Of a stretch of 64,000 bases of DNA, positions 43,366 through 51,580 are shown in pieces. The stretch covers positions 186,001 through 250,000 of the forward strand of contig CAXXVF010000002.1 in assembly GCA_963663605.2 (NCBI GenBank), read 5' to 3'. The stretch is from Sporobacter sp963663605 (GTDB lineage Bacteria; Bacillota; Clostridia; Oscillospirales; Oscillospiraceae). The notes under the pieces are model-generated. The model was not told the origin of the DNA, did not search any database, and saw only the letters and a list, made by a program, of their open reading frames with translations. A program made the position numbers and the translations under genes. Each line of letters starts with the position of its first letter. Positions within the stretch are counted from its first letter, which is position 1.

Positions 43366-43851
43366 TCATTCTTCTGCCTGTTCTTTGATTTCCTGTTCCG
43401 TCAGCCGCTTTGCCGCCACATATTTCTGGTGGACGTAAGCAGGCTGGTCGGGCTTGGTCATGACGAGAGTCCCCTCGGCCACCAGCGGCTGCAGGACAGA
43501 TTCCATAAAGAAGCGTTTGTCCGAAAGATCCAGAAACTCCTGGATCTGCTTGCGGCTTTTCGGCTCCTGACAGAACACGGTAACGGCCGCCTTGCGCTGT
43601 CTGCGGAAGCTCTCCTGCTGAATGAAGCCGTACCGCTGGACGTATTCGATGATCCACAGCTTGGCAGTGCGCACGTCCCGTCCGTCCTTGAAGCTCTTGA
43701 TCTCGCCGGAGCGGAACATCCTGTACACCCGCTTGACCGGCAGGCGAAGCATGCTTGCCGCCTCCTGGGCCGTTACGATATCCTCGTACTCGGAGAACAT
43801 CATCAAATAACACTCGTCGATGGTGTATGTATTCTTGTTCTGTTTGCTCAT
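43366..43851 (-). CDS. Helix-turn-helix (excisionase/MerR-like) ICE protein
   Basis: A 161-residue protein from ATG 43849-43851, nine bases after AGGAGA. IVTAQEAASMLRLPVKRVYR and FRSGEIKSFKDGRDVRTAK are a typical excisionase-family winged helix. The C-terminal part (RKQIQEFLDLSDKRFFMESV with LQPLVAEGTLVMT) looks like a second winged helix. Such proteins sit next to parB at the ends of clostridial ICEs. It ends 13 bases before the broken parB frame begins. Confidence 0.68.
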   Translation of the reverse strand: MSKQNKNTYTIDECYLMMFSEYEDIVTAQEAASMLRLPVKRVYRMFRSGEIKSFKDGRDVRTAKLWIIEYVQRYGFIQQESFRRQRKAAVTVFCQEPKSRKQIQEFLDLSDKRFFMESVLQPLVAEGTLVMTKPDQPAYVHQKYVAAKRLTEQEIKEQAEE

Positions 43852-43892
43852 AGTCCGTCTCCTGTTACTGTTTTTCGGCAGACAGAAAAAGA

Positions 43893-43998
43893 GCGGGCAT
43901 TTTCGAAAGAATCTCACACATTCGTTCTCGATTTCGCGCGTTTTGCTGTCAAAAAATCGAAAAGACGTTTTGAATCAGGTATTTTCGGAAATGCCCGC
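43893..43998. repeat. Inverted repeat with ATGCCC cores near the right attachment site
   Basis: GCGGGCATTTTCG (43893-43905) and CGGAAATGCCCGC (43986-43998) are near-perfect inverted copies about 110 bases before the displaced tRNA half. They may be integrase or excisionase binding sites. Confidence 0.4.
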
Positions 43999-44109
43999 GT
44001 ATCAAGGCTTTCCAGGTTTCAGGCCCCGGAAAGCCTTGTATTGCAGGGGTTTTGAGGTCGCATGGATCAGCCTTGTCTCACCACAGCTCGCCTCAGGTCA
44101 CCAGAGCAG

Positions 44110-44176
44110 AATGCCCCTCGAAATCAGTTTGCGCGCAAGCGCACGTGGGTTCGAATCCCACCCTCTCCGCCAAAAA
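44110..44176 (+). repeat. Displaced 3' half of tRNA-Ser (attachment-site repeat, copy 2)
   Basis: Identical to 3887-3953 over 67 bp. It contains the tRNA-Ser anticodon loop, variable arm, T-arm and CCA but no 5' half. It marks the right boundary of the 40-kb island. Confidence 0.85.
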
Positions 44177-44201
44177 AGGACGCCTGAAGGCGTCCTTTTT
44201 T
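44172..44201 (+). terminator. Intrinsic terminator after the tRNA fragment
   Basis: AAAAAAGGACGCC-TGAA-GGCGTCCTTTTTT, a perfect stem with A and T tails, probably bidirectional. It may be the original chromosomal terminator of tRNA-Ser. Confidence 0.85.
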
Positions 44202-44208
44202 CAATAGG

Positions 44209-44652
44209 CTATCCGCGTACCCATCGCAGGGCGGTATTGCGGCGCTTGCCGTCCTTGCCGATGCGCACGGGGTCGGCGGTCAGGACGAGTGTTTTGCCGT
44301 CGTCTTCGAAGTTAACGTAGCGTTTCTGACGGCTGCCGATCCAGTTGGGGATAAGACTGAATTCCAGTTCATGATAAACGATCTGATTTTCCTCGTCGAC
44401 AGTGAAGCGGCCGGCATACGCGAACATGCCGCGCGCTGCGGCGAGCGTCTGCGCGTCGGAGCCGAGTTCCGTGTCCGGGATGTCGTAGCGCGGCCTGTCC
44501 GCGCGCAGGATCTCGACGGATACCCAATCGTCCTGTGAATAGCAGATAAAGCCGGTTGCGCCTTCGCCCATGATATGGACAGTCTCGCCGTCCGCGTCCG
44601 TTCCCGTGAACGAGGCCAGTTTCCACGTACCGAGCAGTTTGTCTTTTAGCAT
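44209..44652 (-). CDS. Lipocalin-like domain protein
   Basis: A 147-residue soluble protein. LLGTWKLASFTGTDADGETV at the N-terminus (the G-x-W of the lipocalin-like fold) and GEGATGFICYSQDDWVSVEI with RFTVDEENQIVYHELEFSLI match the lipocalin-5-like family of small beta-barrels. No signal peptide is visible. The ligand is unknown. It converges on the tRNA-fragment terminator. Confidence 0.75.
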   Translation of the reverse strand: MLKDKLLGTWKLASFTGTDADGETVHIMGEGATGFICYSQDDWVSVEILRADRPRYDIPDTELGSDAQTLAAARGMFAYAGRFTVDEENQIVYHELEFSLIPNWIGSRQKRYVNFEDDGKTLVLTADPVRIGKDGKRRNTALRWVRG

Positions 44653-45598
44653 TGTGTTTCCTCCCGATAAGGCAGTTTGTTTTTTTATAATATCTTTTGC
44701 TGTTCTTTTTGATATCTATTCGCCATAAATACGGCGGCTACTTATATTATCAGGAAAATCTGCGATTACGCAACCCCTATGGGTCGTTTTATTTATTTTC
44801 GGTATTATTGCCTGAACATGCAGCTTTGATTTGAAGGCCGATACAAATTATTCTTATGCCGCCCGCCGCCCTTTAAGGTGTGGGGCTTCGCCCCACGCCC
44901 CGGGAAGCCGCCTTTGAGTTACAAGCTGAGATATGAGTTTTCGCCTCGCGTACGCCCGGTATAAGGTACTGGGATAACAGCGTTGCTTACAGGACACCGC
45001 CACTCTCTAAAGTGTGGAGCTTCGCCCCAAGTACGTCCCGTATAAGATGCCGAAACAACAGCGTCGGTTACAGGACGATGCCCGCTGCCCTAAAAGGAAC
45101 ATGCTCAGTCCGTTCAAGCGAAAAAGCTGCCGCACTCCGGCTTAAAACGGGAAACGCCGTACTTAACGCCTGTGCTTGCGGAAAAGAATGGATTTGTAGT
45201 AATTCTCAAAAAAAGCGACGTTTCGACAGCTTCCACCAAAAAACGACCCAATAGGTGTATTTGCGAAAAAAGTGCACATAGTGAGACAAAGCATCTCACC
45301 ATGTGCCGCTCGGTTGACGCTTCATTCAAAAATACAGCAAAAGCCTGGCGGCTGGACGGGAAGGGCGGGGCGGATATGCGGCGCGGTGGCCGGCCGGCGC
45401 GGAAGATGAGTATGATTAATTATTGCATTATATTATGGTAAGCGCTATCCTCATTACAGAACATAAAACGGCAACCGCTCCAACCGGGGGCGGGGTGTGC
45501 ATAAAAATCCTATATTTGGTTTTCACCTGTAAATATGATATATTAATTTTAGCGTTTTTATTGTATAAGCGGACGATATTCCGCGATCTGCAAAGTGT
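44653..45598. other. Non-coding stretch with GC-rich hairpins and a degenerate tandem repeat
   Basis: No convincing gene is visible. GTGGGGCTTCGCCCCAC at 44880-44896 is a perfect hairpin, and a related GTGTGGAGCTTCGCCCC occurs at 45012-45028. Two imperfect copies of an approximately 80-base unit lie side by side (44950-45030 and from 45031), sharing GTACG-CCGTATAAG, AACAGCGT and TTACAGGAC. The stretch 45100-45598 is unremarkable up to the ribosome site of the next gene. Confidence 0.5.
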
Positions 45599-45613
45599 TT
45601 GGAGGGAAACAAA

Positions 45614-46189
45614 GTGACTGAGCTTGAAAAACTGCAGCGCGCAAAAATGTATCTGGACAAACTGGCAAACGGCATAGACCCAACGACCGATTCGGAGGTG
45701 CCGGACGACAGCGCCCTGAACAACATACGCCTGTCACGATGTTTTTTCTATGTATCCGATGTGTTGAGACAGGTTATCGAAAACGGCGGTGCAGTCAAGC
45801 CCGTAAAGCGATCGGAAAAGGAAGACTTTGTGTTTGCCGCGTCGTGCCGGGAAGCGCTGCAATATTCAAAAGAACCCCTGCAAATAAGCAAATTTGTTGA
45901 ACGGATCAACGGCTGTATTGATACAGACCGCATGAAAAAACTGACAACGGTCGCCGTTACAGATTGGCTGCTCGGCAAGGGCTTTTTAACGCAGGTTACG
46001 AATGAAAACGGGCGGAAAAACAGGGAGCCGACGCCGCTTGGCCATAAAATCGGATTGTCGGACGTGGCCCGGCAGGGACAATACGGGGAGTATAAGGCTG
46101 TATTTTATAACGAGGACGCGCAGCGCTTTCTGATCGATCATATCGACGAGATTATTGAGAGCAGGCGGGGAAAACGTCCTGAGCAATAA
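45614..46189 (+). CDS. Hypothetical protein, possible DNA-binding or zinc-free regulator
   Basis: A protein of about 191 residues from GTG 45614, eight bases after GGAGG. It begins TELEKLQRAKMYLDKLANGI and contains a possible winged-helix stretch (LQISKFVERINGCIDTDRMK then LTTVAVTDWLLGKGFLTQVT followed by PTPLGHKIGL). I do not recognise the family. It is followed 55 bases later by a radical SAM gene on the same strand. Confidence 0.65.
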   Translation: MTELEKLQRAKMYLDKLANGIDPTTDSEVPDDSALNNIRLSRCFFYVSDVLRQVIENGGAVKPVKRSEKEDFVFAASCREALQYSKEPLQISKFVERINGCIDTDRMKKLTTVAVTDWLLGKGFLTQVTNENGRKNREPTPLGHKIGLSDVARQGQYGEYKAVFYNEDAQRFLIDHIDEIIESRRGKRPEQ

Positions 46190-46244
46190 AATGGTTCCAG
46201 GCCGACGCCGTCCAAATAAGTAATATAATTCCGGGAAGGAAAGC

Positions 46245-47117
46245 ATGATGCATTACAGAGAAGCCAAAAGCATCCTGTCGCCGAATAACGGCATGAACTT
46301 GTACCGAGGCTGCACGCACGGCTGTATCTACTGCGACTCCCGCAGTAAGTGTTACGGCATGACGCACGATTTTGAGGACGTCGAGGTTAAGCGCAACGCC
46401 CCGGCGCTTTTGGAAGCGGCTTTGAGGAAAAAGCGGCAGCGGTGCATGATCGTGACAGGCTCCATGTGTGATCCGTACCAGCCGCTTGAGGATACGGAAA
46501 ATCTGACGCGCAGCTGCCTGAAGCTCGTTGACCGGTATGGATTCGGCTTCTCGCTTAAAACCAAGTCCGCACGCGTTCTGCGGGACATTGAACTGCTTAA
46601 AAGCATTAACGATAAGACCAAATGCGTCGTTCAGATGACGCTGACCACTTATGACGAGGACTTGTGCCGCGTGCTGGAACCAAACGTCAGTACGACACGG
46701 CAGCGCCTCGAGGTGCTTTTAACCCTGCGCGACGCGGGTATCCCGACGGTCGTCTGGCTGTGTCCGGTCCTGCCGTTTATCAACGACACGGAGGAGAACC
46801 TGCGCGGGCTCCTCGGGTACTGCTTTGAGGCAGGGGTCAAAGGCATCCTATGCTTCGGCATGGGCGTAACGCTGCGCGAGGGTAACCGGGAATTTTTTTA
46901 CGCTAAGCTGGATGCGCATTTTCCCGGTTTGAGGGAACGGTATATGCTGACTTACGGCGGCAGCTATTCCTGCATGAGCCCGAATAACGAGCGGCTGATG
47001 TCGGTTTTCCGCGACGCGTGCCGTGCCCGCAGCGTCCTGTGCGATAAGGACGCGGTATTTAAATACATCGGCGAATTTGAGGACAAACAAACCGGAGAGC
47101 AGATGAGCCTGTTCTGA
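46245..47117 (+). CDS. Radical SAM protein, SPL (spore photoproduct lyase)-like family
   Basis: A 290-residue radical SAM enzyme. GMNLYRGCTHGCIYCDSRSK holds the cluster motif C-x3-C-x2-C, and IVTGSMCDPYQPLEDTENLT and SLKTKSARVLRDIELLKSIN match the family of small SPL-like proteins (Rv2578c type) of unclear substrate. PTVVWLCPVLPFINDTEENL fits the later strands. GGAAGG precedes the start. It is a complete gene of normal length for this group. Confidence 0.82.
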   Translation: MMHYREAKSILSPNNGMNLYRGCTHGCIYCDSRSKCYGMTHDFEDVEVKRNAPALLEAALRKKRQRCMIVTGSMCDPYQPLEDTENLTRSCLKLVDRYGFGFSLKTKSARVLRDIELLKSINDKTKCVVQMTLTTYDEDLCRVLEPNVSTTRQRLEVLLTLRDAGIPTVVWLCPVLPFINDTEENLRGLLGYCFEAGVKGILCFGMGVTLREGNREFFYAKLDAHFPGLRERYMLTYGGSYSCMSPNNERLMSVFRDACRARSVLCDKDAVFKYIGEFEDKQTGEQMSLF

Positions 47118-47140
47118 CAGGCTGCTGTAAAAGATATGAT

Positions 47141-47166
47141 AAAACCGCGCCTTTCGGCGCGGTTTT
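47141..47166. terminator. Intrinsic terminator
   Basis: AAAACCGCGCC-TTTC-GGCGCGGTTTT between two convergent genes. Confidence 0.88.
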
Positions 47167-47182
47167 GTTGTGTTTGTACGTC

Positions 47183-47584
47183 TTATCCGCCCGCGCTTTT
47201 CAGCGCGTCTTCAATAGCGAGCAATATGACCTTGCTGCTGTATGTCGCGCCCGTAACCATATCCACATGAAGCGACTGCGCCCCGACCACCATTGAAGGT
47301 ATCGCTTCCGCGTCCTTGCCTTTGCCGTTATCGTGTTTTGTGAGATCGACGGCGGTTATCGCGCCGCCTCGTACGGTCACTTCGACTTCGGCCGCTACCG
47401 GGAAAGCGCTGTAGCTGCCCGAATATGTACCGTCAGGTATTGCGGACAGGTCAACATCCGCGATCGATATGTCGGCCAGGTTTTCGAGATTCTTAGTAGC
47501 ATTTGTCATAATAATCGCGCCGGCGGCGACCAAAACAACGACGACGGCCAGAATTATCAGAAAAATCTTAAGTCCTTTACGCAT
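47183..47584 (-). CDS. FMN-binding domain membrane-anchored protein
   Basis: A 133-residue protein with an N-terminal membrane anchor (IFLIILAVVVVLVAAGAIIM) and an extracytoplasmic FMN-binding domain. IPDGTYSGSYSAFPVAAEVE and VDMVTGATYSSKVILLAIED match the family; the T in TGATYSS is the usual covalent flavin attachment site in RnfG/NqrC-like domains. It may take part in extracytoplasmic electron transfer. No Rnf genes or ApbE flavin transferase are adjacent. Confidence 0.83.
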   Translation of the reverse strand: MRKGLKIFLIILAVVVVLVAAGAIIMTNATKNLENLADISIADVDLSAIPDGTYSGSYSAFPVAAEVEVTVRGGAITAVDLTKHDNGKGKDAEAIPSMVVGAQSLHVDMVTGATYSSKVILLAIEDALKSAGG

Positions 47585-47741
47585 ATCGCTGCCTCCTTTA
47601 AACGGCCTAATATTTATTCCAGGAACAGACAGGTTTACAGATAAAATGCACCTTTATCATAACGCAATGAAAAGCATTCGTAAAGTTAAGCGTTTGTAAA
47701 AAGCTGCTATTCTAAGGCACGCCGAAAGGCGCGATGTTGTT

Positions 47742-48332
47742 TTAGGAGTCGGGGTTAACCAGAAGCGATGGGAAAAACAGGTCCGTAAATTCCTCCATGC
47801 GTTTTGATATGGAATAATTTCCGTCTCTTCGTGACCAGTCCACGGCAACGCCGCTGAGAGCGACTAAAATCAGGTCCGCTGTTTTCTCGGGCGGGTAATC
47901 TGATTTAAATTCGCCTTTTTGCTGGCCGCTTGTGATGATATCTATCAAAATACTGTATAGCGGCCGCTTTTCATTATCGATACTGTCCGCGATCGGACGG
48001 CATCTTGAGATCAGTTTTGATATTTCAATCCCGCTTTCCTCTATATAAGCCGAGAAACCGCGTATGACGATTTTAAGATTGTCATACGCACTTTCTTTTA
48101 CTAAAAGCGGGGATACGTTTTCCAGCATATAAATATCTATTAAACCCATCAGGCCGGACAAAAGATCGGATTTCTGGCTGAAATAATGATAGAAGCTGCC
48201 AACGGAAATGTTTGCGGCTTTGCAAATATCCTGAACACTGATTTCCTCAAATGGTGTTTTCTTGAGCAGCACGATAACCTTTTCGAGGATCTCGGCACGC
48301 CGCTTCATTTGTTTTTGCCGTATTTTCGACAC
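47742..48332 (-). CDS. TetR-family transcriptional regulator
   Basis: A 196-residue TetR regulator. The DNA-binding domain reads ILEKVIVLLKKTPFEEISVQ then ICKAANISVGSFYHYFSQKS. The C-terminal ligand domain is not recognisable. It is divergent from the SDR-KASIII-KASIII genes and an inverted repeat (48430-48444) lies between them, so it probably controls that cluster. Confidence 0.85.
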   Translation of the reverse strand: MSKIRQKQMKRRAEILEKVIVLLKKTPFEEISVQDICKAANISVGSFYHYFSQKSDLLSGLMGLIDIYMLENVSPLLVKESAYDNLKIVIRGFSAYIEESGIEISKLISRCRPIADSIDNEKRPLYSILIDIITSGQQKGEFKSDYPPEKTADLILVALSGVAVDWSRRDGNYSISKRMEEFTDLFFPSLLVNPDS

Positions 48333-48429
48333 ATCTACACCCCCTGCGCTGATTAATATATCTTAACGCAAGATCAGGAGATAGTAAAGTTTCTATTGAC
48401 TTTCAAGAAGAAAACTTGTAACCTAAAAA

Positions 48430-48444
48430 TAGAATGCGGTTCTA
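48430..48444. promoter_or_regulatory. Candidate TetR operator
   Basis: TAGAA-TGCGG-TTCTA, 22 bases upstream of the SDR start and in the TetR-SDR intergenic region. Confidence 0.5.
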
Positions 48445-48466
48445 ATTATTGCGTTGAGGTGGCTGT

Positions 48467-49258
48467 ATGTTCAAATTGAGACTGGAAGGTAAAGTGGCGG
48501 TCGTGACCGGCGCGTCATCGGGTATGGGTCAGGCGATAGCCAAAATGTTTGCCGAGGAAGGCGCCAAGGTCGTCGGCTGCGACTATAACGCGGCGGCCGG
48601 ACAAAAGACCATTGATGAAATAAACGAAGCCGGAGGGGACGCGCTGTTTGTTCCCTGTAATCTGCGAAAACGTTCGGATATCATAAGAGTCCGTGAAGAG
48701 GCACTGGCCCGCTACGGGCACGTAACGACGCTCGTCAATGCCGCCGGCATCGTTGTTTTGGATCGATTTATGAATCAGACGGACGAGGACATGCAAAAAC
48801 TTTTCGAAACGAATTACCGCGGCACGGTCTGGATGATGCGTGAGCTCCTGCCATATCTCGTTGAAAGCGGGAAGGCGTCCGTGACGAATATCGCGTCCAT
48901 CTCGGTTTACCAGCCGGAATCGTACGCCTATTACTACGGCTCGTTTAAGGCGGCGATCGCCATGCTGACAAGGAACCTAGCCCGCGAATATTCGCCTCAG
49001 GGCGTCCGGCTTAACGTGATTTGCCCCGGACCGTGCGATACCGGGATGACGCCGGAAAGCTGCCGAATCGAAGGCGGGGACCCGGCTGCGATCAGGAATC
49101 TGCTGAGCGCGCTGTTGTGCGACCGCATCGGCAGCGCCGAAGATATTGCCTATTGCGCAACGTATCTGGCGTCGGACGAAGCGGAATGGATTACCGCATC
49201 GCAGTTTACGGTAGACGGCGGCGCGTCGTTTGCCGGCGGCGACCATTTTGAGCTTTGA
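48467..49258 (+). CDS. Short-chain dehydrogenase/reductase (SDR)
   Basis: A 263-residue classical SDR: cofactor motif VVTGASSGMGQAIA (T-G-x3-G-x-G), LVNAAGIVVLD (N-A-A-G), a serine in NIASISVYQP and the catalytic YYYGSFKAA (Y-x3-K), then VICPGPCDTGM. Acidic D40 in VVGCDYNAAA at the end of strand 2 suggests NAD over NADP. The closest general relatives are 3-oxoacyl-ACP reductases and sugar or secondary alcohol dehydrogenases. It heads a three-gene run with two KASIII-like proteins, so a beta-keto or related product is a plausible substrate. Confidence 0.87.
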   Translation: MFKLRLEGKVAVVTGASSGMGQAIAKMFAEEGAKVVGCDYNAAAGQKTIDEINEAGGDALFVPCNLRKRSDIIRVREEALARYGHVTTLVNAAGIVVLDRFMNQTDEDMQKLFETNYRGTVWMMRELLPYLVESGKASVTNIASISVYQPESYAYYYGSFKAAIAMLTRNLAREYSPQGVRLNVICPGPCDTGMTPESCRIEGGDPAAIRNLLSALLCDRIGSAEDIAYCATYLASDEAEWITASQFTVDGGASFAGGDHFEL

Positions 49259-49289
49259 TACATCGGGCGGATAATGGAAGGGGACAGCT

Positions 49290-50294
49290 ATGAAAGTTGG
49301 TTTTGAAATACTGGTAAAGCATACGCCGAAGCTGGTTTTGACGAAAGAGCATTTCGAGTATCTTCAGCCGGCGCTTATGCGTTTGCCGCCTGAAAAACGC
49401 GCGGCCTTCTCCGTGGTGCCGGATGAGGTGCGCACCTATTCCGGCCGTGAAGGCGGCAGAGCGGTCAATATGGCAATAGAGGTCGCGGGGGAAGCCTTGA
49501 AGCAAAGCGGGCTCCAAGGTACGGACATTGATTTTGTCCTTGGGACCGAAGTGAGTATCCATAAGGAGCTTGGACTGCGTCCGGATACGCCGATGCTCAA
49601 TGTGGCCGACTGCTGCGCGAGCTTTGTCGACCTGCTGCAGATCGCGTGGATGCTGGTTGAAACAGGCGAGGCTAAACGGGTGCTCGTCGTTGCGTCTGCG
49701 GCTTTGGCAGGCGGCGAACCGTGGTCGACGACCGATATGACAGACCCCATCGCGCCCAATTTCGGAGACGGCGCGGCGGCGGTCATCGTGTCCGCCCAAA
49801 ACCTGAAGTGCGAGTTTCTGGCGTTTGATACGGCTGCCGACGGGCGCGGATATCATTCGGCCTGCGGCGATATCTCGCCGCTGCGCAATCCGGAGCTGGC
49901 GGAAGTTTCGGGCGCGCCGTGTCCCTTCGGGCCGTTTTTCCGCATGGACGACATTTCGTATATCAAGGTCGCGACGGAGCAAGGCTATCTGGCCGACAGC
50001 CTTCGGAGGATGTGCAATACGGCCGGCGTCACACCGGCGGATATAGACGCTTTGATCTGTCATCATCTGGGCGACTGCGAAGCCGCGTGGAAACGCGAGC
50101 TCGTCTCGTGCGGCGGCAGGGAAGACGCCTTCAAAAACCTGCGGCTGAAATACGGGAATACCGGCCACACGGATATTCCGCTCGATTTACTTTATTTTGT
50201 CGAAGAAGGCATCGTAAAAAAAGATGACGTCGTTGTGCTTTGGGTGCCGGGTTCGGGCGTTTCGCTCGGCGGCCTGATGCTGCGATGGCTGTAA
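49290..50294 (+). CDS. KASIII (FabH)-like thiolase-fold synthase, catalytic partner
   Basis: A 334-residue thiolase-superfamily protein. The active-site region NVADCCASFVDLL places Cys109 where FabH has its catalytic Cys, with His in ALICHHLGD and Asn in KYGNTGHTD completing the Cys-His-Asn triad. PNFGDGAAAVIVS is the typical F-G-D-G-A motif. It lies 17 bases before a close relative lacking the Cys. The pair may act as a heterodimer. The substrate is unknown; carbon-carbon bond formation between acyl-thioesters is the family's reaction. Confidence 0.82.
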   Translation: MKVGFEILVKHTPKLVLTKEHFEYLQPALMRLPPEKRAAFSVVPDEVRTYSGREGGRAVNMAIEVAGEALKQSGLQGTDIDFVLGTEVSIHKELGLRPDTPMLNVADCCASFVDLLQIAWMLVETGEAKRVLVVASAALAGGEPWSTTDMTDPIAPNFGDGAAAVIVSAQNLKCEFLAFDTAADGRGYHSACGDISPLRNPELAEVSGAPCPFGPFFRMDDISYIKVATEQGYLADSLRRMCNTAGVTPADIDALICHHLGDCEAAWKRELVSCGGREDAFKNLRLKYGNTGHTDIPLDLLYFVEEGIVKKDDVVVLWVPGSGVSLGGLMLRWL

Positions 50295-50310
50295 GCGGGA
50301 GGGAATCGAT

Positions 50311-51366
50311 ATGAAAATTGGATTACAGTCCGTTGCAAGCTATCTCCCCGGCGAAACGCTGAATGTCGGAGAATACTATAAATATCTGAAACCTGAAGTT
50401 GACAAGCTGGCGGAGGAAGAACGAAGCAGCCTGCTGGATACGGCGCCGGCCGCCGTTCACCGGTTGAAAGACCCGAGCGCGCTGGAGCATATCGCGCTCT
50501 GTTCGGCGCAAAAAGCACTCGACGCGGCCGGACTGCAGGCCGGCAGTGTCGCCGGCCTGCTTGTCACGCAGACCGGCGGAAAGCAGTTCATGCCGCTTCT
50601 GGCAACGTATCTGCAGCTGAATCTCGGATTGCGCAAAGATATCATCGCGCGGAATGTAAGCGACAACAATGTCAGTATTCACAATATTTTAAACCTGTCC
50701 CGCGTATATGTAAAAAGCGGCCTGTGCAAAAAAGTGCTGATTGTTGCCGCTGCCGCGCAGATCGGCGGGAAATACGGTTTCGGCGCCGACCTGACGGAGC
50801 CGTGGAGCATGCATCTGGGCGACGGCGGTGCCGCAGCGCTCGTGTCGTCGGAAGACCTCAAATGCGAGATGCTCGGTTATCATATTGAGACGTATGCCGT
50901 CACGCCCAGAACGACGGGAACGCTCAACGGCGATTACGGCGCCGTCCGCCGCCCGAACAACCGGGCGCTGTGCTTTGACGCCGAGATGAACGACACATAT
51001 GGCGCTTTTTTGAATGCATATGATCCGAAACTGCGCGAGATCGCGGGCGGCAAATCGTTTTTGTCCGATACGCTCGGCCGCGCCGCGCGCAAAGCCGGCC
51101 TCCGCCTGGAGGACATAGACCACATCGTGACTGCCCATATCGGTGACCTGCTCGGCGTATGGTGTCAGGATCTGATCGATGCCGGTCTGAACCCCAAGAC
51201 GCTTAAAACGCAGCAGCAGACCGTCGGGAACACCGCCTGTGCCGATACGCTCATAGATCTTGCCGGTTTCAATGACGCAGGCATGTTTTCAAAAGGAGAC
51301 GTCATAGCGCTTATTACGCCCTGCACCGGCGTTCAGGTCGCCGTGAATATCCTGAAATGGCTGTGA
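50311..51366 (+). CDS. KASIII-like protein with active-site Cys replaced by Asn
   Basis: A 351-residue paralogue of the upstream gene. It keeps HLGDGGAAALVSS, the His of TAHIGD and the Asn of TVGNTACAD, but the Cys segment reads NVSDNNVSIHNIL, so the nucleophile position is Asn120. The gene is otherwise intact with a good GGGAGGG ribosome site. Such Cys-less partners exist as chain-length-factor or structural subunits of thiolase-fold pairs; this one could play that role with its neighbour. A different chemistry (decarboxylation or hydrolysis only) is also possible. Confidence 0.78.
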   Translation: MKIGLQSVASYLPGETLNVGEYYKYLKPEVDKLAEEERSSLLDTAPAAVHRLKDPSALEHIALCSAQKALDAAGLQAGSVAGLLVTQTGGKQFMPLLATYLQLNLGLRKDIIARNVSDNNVSIHNILNLSRVYVKSGLCKKVLIVAAAAQIGGKYGFGADLTEPWSMHLGDGGAAALVSSEDLKCEMLGYHIETYAVTPRTTGTLNGDYGAVRRPNNRALCFDAEMNDTYGAFLNAYDPKLREIAGGKSFLSDTLGRAARKAGLRLEDIDHIVTAHIGDLLGVWCQDLIDAGLNPKTLKTQQQTVGNTACADTLIDLAGFNDAGMFSKGDVIALITPCTGVQVAVNILKWL

Positions 51367-51470
51367 TATAGATCCCGCCCGCCGCCCTTGAAAGACATAG
51401 TTGTTTATTTCAAGGATTTGAGGAATTCGTTTCCGAAAATCTTGCTTTAAAAAGCTTTAGTGAAGATAAC

Positions 51471-51487
51471 CACCGGCTCTGCCGGTG
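51471..51487. repeat. IS200-type left-end hairpin
   Basis: CACCGGC-TCT-GCCGGTG, a seven-base-pair stem near the left end. Confidence 0.65.
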
Positions 51488-51512
51488 AGGATAAAAAATC
51501 TTTAGATGCAAG

Positions 51513-51575
51513 AAAACCTCCTTTTGCTAGAATAGATGTGGTCTGCCAACCGCATCTGGAGCAAAAGGAGGTTTT
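51513..51575 (+). promoter_or_regulatory. 5' leader hairpin sequestering the tnpA ribosome site
   Basis: AAAACCTCCTTTTGCT (51513-51528) pairs exactly with AGCAAAAGGAGGTTTT (51560-51575), which contains the AGGAGG of tnpA. An inner stem (GATG...CATC) extends it. Known IS200 elements limit transposase translation in the same way. Confidence 0.78.
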
Positions 51576-51580
51576 GTCGC

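Larger units (their letters stand above)
3954..44176. mobile_element. Approximately 40-kb genomic island bounded by tRNA-Ser 3' repeats
   Basis: The segment lies between two identical 67-bp direct repeats derived from the 3' half of tRNA-Ser. The right end holds ICE-type genes: parB with an internal stop and an excisionase-like helix-turn-helix gene. A second parB relic sits at 33.8 kb. Cargo includes the metal/low-potential enzyme genes (4.2-29 kb) and conflict-type genes (29-40 kb). No intact tyrosine or serine recombinase, relaxase or conjugation gene was seen, so it looks immobilised. Whether all cargo arrived together is unknown. Confidence 0.6.

Noticed and set aside
45012..45441. Small open frames in the 44.65-45.6 kb gap
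   Set aside because: No ribosome sites, no protein-like composition, overlapping frames on both strands, and repeats in the DNA.
49206..50168. Long minus-strand open frame of 320 codons opposite the first KASIII gene
   Set aside because: Arginine/histidine-rich shadow of a GC-rich gene with no recognisable domain; the plus strand encodes a clear thiolase-fold protein.
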